Source: Hemicentrotus pulcherrimus (Eukaryota > Echinodermata > Echinoidea > Camarodonta > Strongylocentrotidae). From it: a stretch of 64,000 nucleotides of DNA. This document shows positions 39,101 through 48,577 of the stretch, one piece after another. How positions within the stretch are numbered: position 1 is the stretch's first letter; the number at the start of each line of letters is the position of its first letter. Under the pieces are notes generated by a model. The model was given only the letters and a program-made list of their open reading frames with translations. It had not been told where the DNA came from and searched no databases. Position numbers and translations under genes: made by a program. The stretch spans positions 277,841 through 341,840 of the forward strand of contig BEXV01000002.1 of the NCBI GenBank assembly GCA_003118195.1, written 5' to 3'.

Positions 39101-41133
39101 TATTTTGATGCCCCTGCGAATGTATTATAAACACTAGAAGATTTAGGCCCTGAAACACTTCTGCTTTCGAGAAATTTAATAATAAAAAATTTACCGGTGC
39201 TCCCGGTAATTGTCAAATATTTCAAATAGCGCTATAGGCCATACCTTGGTAGCTGCCACAATGAAAATTTCAGAACATACAGATCTGATATATAATTTCA
39301 AAACGGAAATAGAAAATCGTTCGATCGTAGTCAAGAAACATTGTTTTAGAGCTAAAGTAATATCAGCCTTGAGAGGGCGCTATATAACCTAAAGAGTTTA
39401 TTATTCACAATTTCATCACTTTAGCCTTGATTTCACCCGCGACAACGATTATTGAATATTGTAAAATTGCATATGCTTCCAATATGTTCATTTGAACCAA
39501 AATCATGACCCCATACCAAACTTTCGTAATACCTTTAATGTAAAACAAATCTTACGGAAATCATATTGAATACGGGGACATATAAAGCTTCTTAAAGTTC
39601 TAACATAATTTATGAAAGAGTAGAAAGAAGGCAATTCAGATTGGTGCACTTGTAATTCTAAACCCTTTCTACTCTAAACCGTTTACACCAGCCACAAAAA
39701 GCCAATCTTCGCTATATTTTTGCTTGATGGACTTTACAGTTCTTCAAAAAATTTCAGAAATCACATTTGTAGGAGGAATTTATTTTTTTAATGAAAATTA
39801 AAGACACACGCATATACTACGAGTACGAAACGGCTTTTAAGCTCATAGCTAGTAGTTGTTATACTTTTAATGATCATTTTCTCTTTACCTTTGGTATTAC
39901 GATAGTTACATCACTTTGATCATGCTCTTAATTCCGTTACGAAGCAATGTTGCATTAAACGTAAAGAATATCTATTCATGGCAACAAAAATTAAAAAGAT
40001 TAAAAATAAATAGGTTTTAACACATTCGAGCCTTTGCTAATAGCACAATGGATTATTTTATCTTCCTATGACCTCAAAAATGTAAAATAAACATGACATA
40101 ATTGATGAAATGACTTGTCACAAATGAAGTTAAATGTATTTTCATTTCCTTTGGTAAGCTACAAAGTGACGCATTTTGACTTGGTTTGTGAATCAGTGCA
40201 TTTGTATCTTATTAATTGAAACATCCGCTATTACTTACACATCACAATCAAGACCTTCTTGGAAACTTATCTGAGGTAGGATAAAGGTGTGATTAGGGGG
40301 ATTTCATTGGGGGAAGTGGGCATATGTTGTACGCCCTTATTTGAAAGCGCTGAAATTACCTAAAATACTTGAATAATTCACTCCACTACCGATTTTATCT
40401 TAATTTTTGTTAACTAGTTTAAATGAATGTAGCGAGTACATTTTCTCTTTCATCGCCACTGCAAACTACTGCGTAACATAATTGCATTGAACATTTCTCC
40501 ATCCAATGTATGTATATTATTGTTATAAGTCAATATTTGGGACACTAATAAACCATGGACCTTGAATTTTAAACCGTAAAATAGGAAGTGCCATCTCTGC
40601 AACTATTGTCACATCTGCTTTAAACGTATTTTCCTTACAATATTACCACCGTCTATATTCTAAACTGAAATAGCCGCAGTAAATCGGTGGATGGATTAAA
40701 TTATCCACCATGTAAACAAAAATACACAGTTCTCAATTGATTAACAACCCGTCTCCGATGAACGACACTTTTGTGCTATACTGTAGGAAGGTTCCTTTTT
40801 TCTTCCAATTATCATTTCGTAATGAATGATTAAGACTGTAAGTGGGATCATGATATAAAAATACGACGGATACCTGGATGGAACAATTTGAAAAACAGAA
40901 ATCTATAGAGTCTTTAAATAAATAGTGATTCTTCATTTTCCAACGTTCTAAAATGGGGATAAATGTTAAAAATAAAGGTGAGTTCTGGTTTTAAAAAAAA
41001 TTCTCACAGAATCAAACAAAAATTACACTGAATGTTCAAGATTACAAATAAATGTCATTTGCCAAACAAATTGGTAGAAAATGTATACTGGCTGAGTTAG
41101 GAAATCAATGTTAGTAACCCCGACACTATTTGT
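30185..41133. other. AT-rich non-coding stretch with simple repeats
   Basis: No supported gene over about 11 kb. Present are a slightly GC-richer patch at about 31600-31860 with an 83-codon plus-strand frame lacking any known domain, a CpG-richer patch at about 33230-33365 followed by (TTCT)n at about 33372-33420, a CT-rich tract at about 37090-37260, and (GATT)n in both orientations at 38941-38984. The region could be intron or intergenic. Confidence 0.55.
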
Positions 41134-41285
41134 GTAGTCCCATATACATCTTTCTGTGAACAGTGCTTGTTACTTTACCAAGACTGGGCCAGATTCATTA
41201 TCATTTTGATGACTCCAGAACTTTGCAGTACACACCAATACTTACATGCTATATGATCATTCTTTTTTTCTGATCCATTCCACAG
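41134..41285 (+). repeat. Interspersed repeat, family B copy 1
   Basis: About 150 bp matches 45565-45718 with scattered differences. Shared blocks include TAGTCCCAT, CATCTTTCTGTG, AAGACTGGGCCA, TTTGCAGTACACACC-like and CCAATACTTA. Flanking sequence does not match well, so the boundaries are set by loss of similarity. Non-coding. Confidence 0.75.
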
Positions 41286-44200
41286 CTTTTTTTTCACAAT
41301 GCAATCGGATGACCAGAACCCCATATTTTGTTCCTATTTTCAAGATGTATTCAAATTTCAATGACCGTTTCCAGAATACTTGATTATTGTTTTTGAGCCA
41401 ATTTCCCCACAATTTTAATTCCAAAGAAGGTTGTGGTAAATTGGAAGTTTCCTAAAAGCATTGTCAAACGGAAGATTTTATATGAAAAATATACATGTTC
41501 CAATCGATAAAAATACTAGTAAAATGATCATCAGGAAGGGATTTAAAGGAGAAATTCATAATTGATCTTTTTCTGTTTGTTCCAGAAAAAACTGTGAGCC
41601 ACATATGGTAGATTCCAGTGCAGTTGTCTATCCTTGCTCCAAAATAAAAACCCATCAAATACCACATTACATAAATTGATTTTGTATAAAAGCAAACGTC
41701 AAATAAATCCTTTTAATATTGTCTTTTGAAAAACATGGAGGAAAGAAAATTATTTTCGAACGTGGGCAGATATAATTTTCGATTGGTTTAACATGCATGC
41801 TCTAATTCATTTAAATAAATGAAATATTGGAACTGGAGCGAGCAATGAACATCGAACAGCAGGTCAGTTCATAAAATTTACAGAGCTTAGTTTTAAAAGT
41901 GACAATATCTTTAATTTTACCACGGTCTACACCCAATTATATAATGTCAATGAGGATTCCTAACAGTTGAGGTAAAGAAAAACATGCTTTAATGAGAAAA
42001 TGACGTCGAACGTTTTGACACACTCAAGGATACGCATGAAATATTTAACTTCCTTTAATCTGTGAGCCCATGTTTTTCTCATATCGCAAAAAAGCTAATT
42101 TTCTAGATATTCTCATCGCGTCACAGAATTGGCAGAGAGGTAAGGTGTATTCTCAACGCCCACTTGTCATTGGTACAATAGGCAAAAATCCAGATACCTT
42201 ATTCATCAATAAGTAACGATGCAAGACTCGGCAGATAAGCAATACGTTGTCATGGGCGATGAATTTTCCGTAACGGTTGGATCTTAGTTAGTTTACAACT
42301 GCAAAGAATTTACGATGCGGGAGGGAAAATACAAGGTCAAAAATAATCAAATTTCATTGGCGTTCTTCAGTATATTTGAAGCGTTACAAAAACCTTAACA
42401 AAAATATTGAGAAATAAATTGTATCATTATATACATATTTAATTCAATCTCAAAGCTTGAAAGAGTATTTACGTGCAACATTCGGAAAGTTTCCTAAGCT
42501 TATGAATACTTAATGTTAAGCTAATGATAAACTTGATGATATAGTGTTTCTAGACCCACATTATAAGATATAATAGTTTAGTTTCTATTGCCGTTTTGAC
42601 TAATGATATTTTGAATGAATACAGAAAATGCTCTACATATCCATATTTGGTTGTTTGTTACTATTGAGGACCTTTACACTGGAACCTCGATTCAATTAAA
42701 ATAAAATATCAAAGAAGAAGGCTTGAAGTTTGGTGAAAATGGTATATCGTCTCTTTATTCCAAACTCTTATTAAATGTTGATTAATGTGTCATACTGAAA
42801 ATTAAATATGGATGTTTCATTTTCTAAGTAAATAAGTCAGTCACGAGACAACGAGACCGACACCAGACGACAACGGACCAACCCCCCNAAAAAAAAAAAC
42901 ATCACCCCGAACGGCTAGATTCAGTAACGCCTGTCTGGAATACTCCCCTGGGTGTGGAAATTGTGCACACTATGTGTGCGGGCAAGCATTGAATAGGGGT
43001 ACTAGTATATCTGTAAGCGCTTAGAAACATCGTAGATTTATTAAGCGTTATTTAAAAGCAGAATATTATTATTTCTATTATTATCATATCTTGCCTACCC
43101 TTCTACATCTCGTCATGAAATTGCATTGTGAAAGAAACTGTCCAGGTATGATTGTAAGGGGATGATGATAATTTGACAAAGTCTAGCTGAAAGTCACATA
43201 GATTCTACACAGAAATGTGAACATGTATATGGACTACACAAATATGCGGAATGAAAATTTGGTTCACATATGACATCCCTTTCTTGTCATATTTAGAATA
43301 AGACGTAAAAGAGCAAGCTTCATCATGGGTTTTTTTTATTATTACTCCACATTCATATATATCAACATTAGGTTATATTTTCCCTTAAAAGGTAACCGTC
43401 AAATATAGCCCTATCACTAATTAATCTAAGATAGATTCACAATACTGCAACTACAAATGTCAAATCTTACGAACTAAATCTGTATATCTTAAACATTTCT
43501 ATTTTACGGACGTTTTTGTGAGACGACTTCTGGGAAAAATCTTCGTAAACATGATTAAAACAAAACAAAATTATCATCGTTTACATCATAAAATTACTGA
43601 ATTTTCGTGTATCTGCCATAGCTTCAGAAAAATAACTTAACAATCAGTTAAATTCAAGTGAGTGAACGCAAAGAAATGGAGATATGATTTGTTCACATGT
43701 AGCAGACATGAGTATTTTAGTCAAATCTTATCCGATGGAGAGGACAGCAAATGTGCATTAATTTGATTCTTTTTATAAATATAAGTCACACCAAGGGAAA
43801 ACATAAGGTTTACAAATTTAATAGCAGAGGAAGTTGTTGGTAAAGTGCTACTCCTCCACACGTCATGGATTCCACACCATTAGCGTTCCCTTGGGATCTT
43901 ATTAGACTGCAATGCACTTAGCTTTGTGATATTATATCATTAACCAGACAATCTCAATTTCAAAAAAACGATTGGAGAGGAATTTCACTCCTTTGTTCAG
44001 ATAGAGTATATTCAATATGGAATGTGACGTCTGTGGTTGCTGAAAGCATAAAAAGTCAAGAAGCTCGTGGGAAAAGTGATCTTTACTGTCTTCTTTGTAC
44101 ACAGTGAATATTTTGTTGCAGCGTTTTATATTCCTCTAGTTTGATATAACATCATATTGATGCATCCAGTCTAATGGACTTCGTCTATGAACCACTTTGT

Positions 44201-44633
44201 CAGTTTGAGAGCAGGTGTGCAAGTTGACCGCCGGGCTCATGTGAGGTAGACTCATAATGGATTTTCCAAGCAAAGTTAGATTTTCTTTTAATGGTCAATC
44301 AGTGCCCTTTACAGCCAATACGATTTTTTTTTAAATCTTAGAGGCAAGCAAATTTGTCGATTATTTTCATTCTATGCATAAATTAGATTAACATTTCCCA
44401 AACCTCATTGTTCTTAAAGGGTGACGGGAGAATAGGATTAACAGATGATGACTTTTGAGATTTATAAGAGGACAAGTGCAAGACATTTTGTAAATTGCGT
44501 CACCAACTACATCAACAGACTTTCATATATTTCACACGATTGGAAACTTTTGAAAAATTCAACCTCAGCAAGCCTTTGTCTATCTTCTTTGAAACCGTCA
44601 GAAAAAAATAACGACTTAATATGTAATCAGATT
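41286..44633. other. AT-rich non-coding stretch, one N at a C/A junction
   Basis: No supported gene. An undetermined base at 42888 joins a run of C to a run of A, next to a purine/C-rich patch at about 42840-42900. The interval could hold the 3' UTR end and downstream flank of the minus-strand peptide gene at its right edge. Confidence 0.55.
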
Positions 44634-44689
44634 TTTATTTTTAAATTAAATAAAACAAGGCATTGAAAGTGCCCTTAATTTGATTTATT
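44634..44689 (-). promoter_or_regulatory. Two candidate poly(A) signals
   Basis: On the minus strand AATAAA occurs at 44689-44684 and again at 44639-44634, about 250-305 bp downstream of the stop codon of the peptide precursor. Position and orientation fit 3'-end formation of that transcript. The hexamer is frequent in AT-rich DNA, so the assignment is by context only. Confidence 0.4.
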
Positions 44690-44939
44690 TGAAGGCCTTT
44701 GTGATCGCACAATCTCATGAGGGAAATAATACTTTGGATGTTAATTAGAATAGAATGGTATGAGATATAATTACTATGGGTTAGCTGATGTAATATGTAA
44801 GTATCGTCAATAATTCCTTACACATTAACACAAAAATGTATGACATTGTGCCAATGATGTCGTTTAGTTTGAAGATCTCAATGCTTGAATTCTTTTGGGC
44901 GTCACCCTGTATAATGATAGAATCTGATGTACTGACCCA

Positions 44940-45236
44940 CTATGCCGCGGCCTCGTCGAATGCTGATAATCCGTTCATACAACTAAGTCCATCCTCAACT
45001 TTCATCCTGTACCATGCCTCGATCAGATTGACAAGCTCTTCGCTGTTTTTATCGTCGTTGAGCGCTCTGTGGAAGCAATCCCTTGCATTGTTTCCGCTGT
45101 ACCCCCTCTTTCCGAACGGCATACCGTGCTGCAAGATGGCGGGTCTTATCCGTGGTACTGCTTGGACGGGCGATTCTCTTGAGATGATGGCTGCGAGGCA
45201 GGCGAGGAGAAGAACGGCTAAACTCAGGCTTCGCAT
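44940..45236 (-). CDS. Secreted neuropeptide-type precursor, HGMPF-amide
   Basis: A complete 98-residue frame. Residues 1-26 form a signal peptide (basic start, then an Ala/Leu-rich core at about 6-18, likely cleavage after VQA). Residues 27-41, VPRIRPAILQHGMPF, are followed by Gly42 and Lys43-Arg44, the signature of an alpha-amidated peptide released at a dibasic site. Residues 45-98 are an acidic, helix-prone tail with two cysteines (54 and 86) that could form a disulfide. The ATG has a favourable context (ATCACCATG) and lies 28 nt inside an exon. This exon is clearly GC-richer than its surroundings. The layout of one peptide directly after the signal peptide plus a Cys-pair C-terminal peptide resembles several bilaterian prohormones, but the C-terminus GMPF-amide is not one I can assign. 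A loose Q-x-G-x-x-F-amide likeness to a starfish tachykinin-type peptide is from memory and weak. That it is a prohormone is well supported; the family is unknown. Confidence 0.82.
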   Translation of the reverse strand: MRSLSLAVLLLACLAAIISRESPVQAVPRIRPAILQHGMPFGKRGYSGNNARDCFHRALNDDKNSEELVNLIEAWYRMKVEDGLSCMNGLSAFDEAAA

Positions 45237-45290
45237 GGTGATTTATTGATGGTGGTTTGTGGATCTGTAAAGACGACAGAAGAAGGATGT
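45237..45290 (-). promoter_or_regulatory. 3' splice site and 5' UTR of the peptide exon
   Basis: On the minus strand a pyrimidine-rich run (CTTCTTCTGTCGTCTTTACAG type) ends in CAG at 45265, so the exon would begin at 45264 with 28 nt of 5' UTR before the ATG. This implies at least one upstream non-coding exon at higher coordinates, not located here. There is no stop codon or second ATG between the acceptor and the start. Confidence 0.6.
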
Positions 45291-45360
45291 TCTTTAGTAT
45301 CCAAATCTTACACTTAAGCTTATCAATGGGATAAATTATTTTTTGGCAGGGAAACACTAT

Positions 45361-45755
45361 ACGTTAAAGGCAAAGACCAGTTTTGGAAACACCCCCCTCT
45401 CAAAAAATGAAATGGAAGCTTTTATTACTATTCATGTAAAAGAAAATGTTTTGACTATACGTGATGATACAAATTTTGCCGAGAAACCGCCTACTTTCTT
45501 TTTTTTTTTTAAATATATGCTAAATTATTTATCTGGACCGGATAGATATCGCGCACGCGTCGCATAGTCCCATAATTTAAACATCTTTCTGTGTACAGTA
45601 CTTGTAACTTTAACAAGACTGGGCCAAATTTCTCATCATTTTGGTGATACCAGAACCTTGCAGTACACACCAATACTTATATGCTAGACGATCATCCTTT
45701 TCTGATTGATTCCACAACGTTTCTTTCAAAGAACTGGTCTTTATCTTTAAAGCGT
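45361..45755. mobile_element. Foldback element with about 24-bp TIRs, carries family B
   Basis: The left end 45361-45384 (ACGTTAAAGGCAAAGACCAG...) and right end 45731-45755 are imperfect reverse complements sharing AAAGACCAGTT. The family B repeat copy at 45565-45718 lies inside, adjacent to the right terminus, which suggests family B is part of this element. It lies about 100 bp upstream of the peptide exon, probably within its intron. Confidence 0.5.
45565..45718 (+). repeat. Interspersed repeat, family B copy 2
   Basis: Collinear with 41134-41285 in the same orientation. Shared blocks include TAGTCCCATA, ACATCTTTCTGTG, AAGACTGGGCCA, CAGTACACACCAATACTTA and GATTCCACA-like. It has diverged by numerous substitutions and small indels. 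Confidence 0.75.
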
Positions 45756-46951
45756 ACAAACCTAGTCCAGTTATACGATAGGGAGAGCTAAACATGGAAA
45801 TGTCAGCCGCAATTACCGGAGCGATGCCAAATAATAATTAAAATATTCCCGCTTTAGAAAAGGGACGGCGATTTCTGATAAATCAGTGAATTAATATTCC
45901 GTTTTGTTCATGGTTGCCCCGGCTGTGATTGTTGAAGCATTACAGTACTCCCAGAAACCACGCAAACTGAATTGGTGGACATATTTAGTTTACTGATTTA
46001 TGGAACGACAAGTGTAAGCCCCCTTATCCCGTGAAAAAAATATACTATAATTCTCTAGCTGAACAAACAAAACTGAAGTCAACATTTAACAAAAAACCTT
46101 GTGCTCTCATAATTATAAGGATAATTTTTGTGCTTAATAATTAAGAACGGTTATATTCGTTTACCTTTTTTTCCCACACATATAATGTAAAAAAGAGGTT
46201 GAAACTGGTTCATTAACCAGCGGACTAAGAAAATTCGATGCCCACTTGATCTACTTTCATGAATACGAAGCTTTAATTTCAAATATTTTGAAGGAGATAT
46301 TTCATATATTCATATGTTAACAACCCACTATAAGTTAAGGAGACATGTAAACGGCATATTTATTTCCATTCTTGCTTGAAGGGGCACACGTCGTACATGA
46401 CATAGTTTTTCTATTGTGCTCCCACGAGAACGACCGAAACCATTTTAAAATCCTAAATGCATTATAGAACATCTAACGTCATCACCTCTTAAAATGCGGA
46501 ATATATTGACCGGTTCACCAACTTATCCTCCCCCTTCCTCATGGTATAACAGCGAGCTTTTCCTACGTAAATTAAACAGTAACGCACACACTTTGTGTGC
46601 TCTATTAAATTATCTCGATTCATTTCTAGTCCCTTCTCCCCGCTTGACTTATCTTGCGATTAACTCTTTTTATTTCATTTTTGCCCATGACTGTCTCCCA
46701 ATTAAATTATGACCATTCGTTTATACCCCGAGTTCAAACATCCACTCATTAAACGCAATCCTAAGGCACATAAATGTAAAACAGAAAACTATCCGTAAGC
46801 TGAAAAACACACTGTAAGTGACACTAATGGAATTTGGTGTAAATTGTGCATAAATGATTTAACCATATTGTTTAGATAAACATACACTGAAGCAACATAC
46901 GTCATCATGTTTGAGTGTACATGGCCACAATAGACTAAAACTGGAGGGAAG
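45756..46951. other. AT-rich non-coding stretch
   Basis: No supported gene; plausibly intron or upstream flank of the minus-strand peptide gene. No clear first exon or promoter could be picked out here. Confidence 0.45.
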
Positions 46952-47096
46952 CGCGTGGAAGAAACATTGTAATGCGTGGATGATACATTGTAACGCGCGC
47001 ATGATACATTGTAATGCGTGGATGATACATTGTAACGCGCGCATGATACATTGTAATGCGTGGATGATACATTGTAACGCGTGGATAATACATTGT
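46952..47096 (+). repeat. 21-bp minisatellite, seven copies, 42-bp higher order
   Basis: The ACATTG core occurs at 46964, 46985, 47006, 47027, 47048, 47069 and 47090, an exact 21-bp period. Copies alternate between an AATGCGTGG and an AACGCGCGC type, giving a 42-bp dimer over most of the array. Because 21 is a multiple of three, frames stay open on both strands (HCNAWMI-type heptads on plus, ALQCIIH-type on minus); I treat these as by-products. Confidence 0.85.
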
Positions 47097-47160
47097 TGCC
47101 TATTCGTCTAGAGTAGATGTGAACGTATTAGTGAAAAAATGTAAATGTCAAAGATCTGAT

Positions 47161-47367
47161 TTGACTACAACTACTACCACTACTACTACTCCTACTACTA
47201 CTATATCTACTACTACTCCTACAACTACTAACACTACTACTACTACTACTACAACTAATACTTCCCCTACTCCTACTTCTACTACTACTGCCGATTCTAC
47301 TACTACTAATACTTCTACTCCTACTTCTACTCCTACTTCTACTTCAACAACAACTACTACTACTAGA
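47161..47367 (+). repeat. (ACT)n / (TCT)n compound microsatellite
   Basis: About 200 bp of ACT trinucleotides interrupted by CCT, TCT and ACA units. In frame it reads as poly-Thr with Pro/Ser on plus and poly-Val on minus. It starts 65 bp after the 21-bp minisatellite. Confidence 0.85.
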
Positions 47368-48485
47368 AATGAACGCTGATGTTTCTTACGCATACAAAAT
47401 GAGAAATACATTTGTCTTCTGTTGGCTCTTCTGTGCGAACTGCTTTTTATCTTCGTCAAAGATTGAATAGGTTGTACACCTCATATTGATTTGAAGGAAA
47501 TGTTTCTTTACTCTCCTTCGCCTTTACAGTTTGCATGGTATCTATGTACCCATAGGAAAACAAAGGGCTGGCAAGAGCATGGTTCCATTATCATGATAGT
47601 GACATATGTTTAATGCATTAACCATGAACGCTATATTGTTTTCCTGACAGCAACTGATGCACTTTGTGTAATGGTATTCTTAACAAACATGTCAATTTAC
47701 ATTTGAATGATGTACTCCATGGACACCATACTATTGTCTATTGTATTATAAGCGAGAAACACGCAATTAGCACTCAACATGCATTCTCAATAGGTGCCTC
47801 GCTCTTTTCATCAGACGATTTAAAGACAAAGCTCTTGTTACTCCAAAAAGATTTCAAGTGATCTACAGAGTGAATGATATCTTTTGAATGACAGTTCCAA
47901 AAACAGGCATTTGAATGACTTGGATTGACTCTAGAGAATAACACTTTGACAGATATCAACTAAGTATGCAGTTACAACAATGTTGTAATCATGGTGAATT
48001 ACCTTTATTATTATCATTACCCTGAATGTATGGTAAAGAAAAAAAAAGAATGAGCGACTTAGTAAAATGTATATCCTTTCCGACGGTTCTCCTCGGAAAG
48101 GTATACCAATATTATCTCATCAATCAAGGACAGCTCATGATTAATTGATTTGATTACCTACATACATACCTTATACGGCTTAATTAATGCTTCACTGAAA
48201 CCTAAACATACCTTTTAAAATAAACATGTGGCATATTGTATTATAAAACAATTGTATATCCTTTTATTAACAAGATACAGGACTACGGCACATTGTTTAT
48301 ATGTGTATTTAGGAAAGAAATGCCCATTTGGCACAATGCGTCGTTTCATTTGCGTTATTACTGAGTTATTCGATCATATTTAACGCGGCAGTTAGCCCAT
48401 ATACTATTTATTAAAAGCATTGTTTGAACACTTCATTTTGCAATCATCTCTTCTACGATACCATTCACATGTTTCGGCGCGTCAG
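47368..48485. other. AT-rich non-coding stretch
   Basis: No supported gene. The 65- and 61-codon frames near 47664-47959 are on opposite strands and lack motifs. Confidence 0.5.
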
Positions 48486-48577
48486 AGACCGCGCCCGTCA
48501 CTGACGCAGTCCTACGTCAGGACAATGATGCCTCGTGTGCAATGAGCATTAATCCCAGCAATGAAAATGCTTGCGAA
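48486..48577 (+). CDS. Candidate 92-bp internal exon, product unknown
   Basis: A GC- and CpG-rich island in AT-rich DNA. Its end at 48577 is followed by a near-perfect donor, GAA|GTAAGTATTC. A usable but weaker acceptor (GCGCGTCAG) ends at 48485. Read in the frame that closes on a full codon at the donor, the interval gives ETAPVTDAVLRQDNDASCAM and then SINPSNENACE, which is hydrophilic and protein-like with two cysteines. The frame is open upstream to about 48428, so a start further 5' is possible. No domain is recognised. An alternative reading is a promoter patch, since TGACG-type (CRE half-site) words cluster here in both orientations (48481-48520). Confidence 0.3.

Noticed and set aside
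44836..45249. 137-codon plus-strand frame antisense to the peptide precursor
   Set aside because: It is the complement of a real coding exon; it starts in AT-rich flank, ends at the other strand's 5' UTR and has no domain.
46859..47111. Heptad-repeat frames HCNAWMI (plus) and ALQCIIH (minus)
   Set aside because: They follow from a 21-bp minisatellite being a multiple of three; open on both strands, which argues against selection on one protein.
47119..47459. Poly-Thr (plus) and poly-Val (minus) frames
   Set aside because: Direct translation of the (ACT)n microsatellite.
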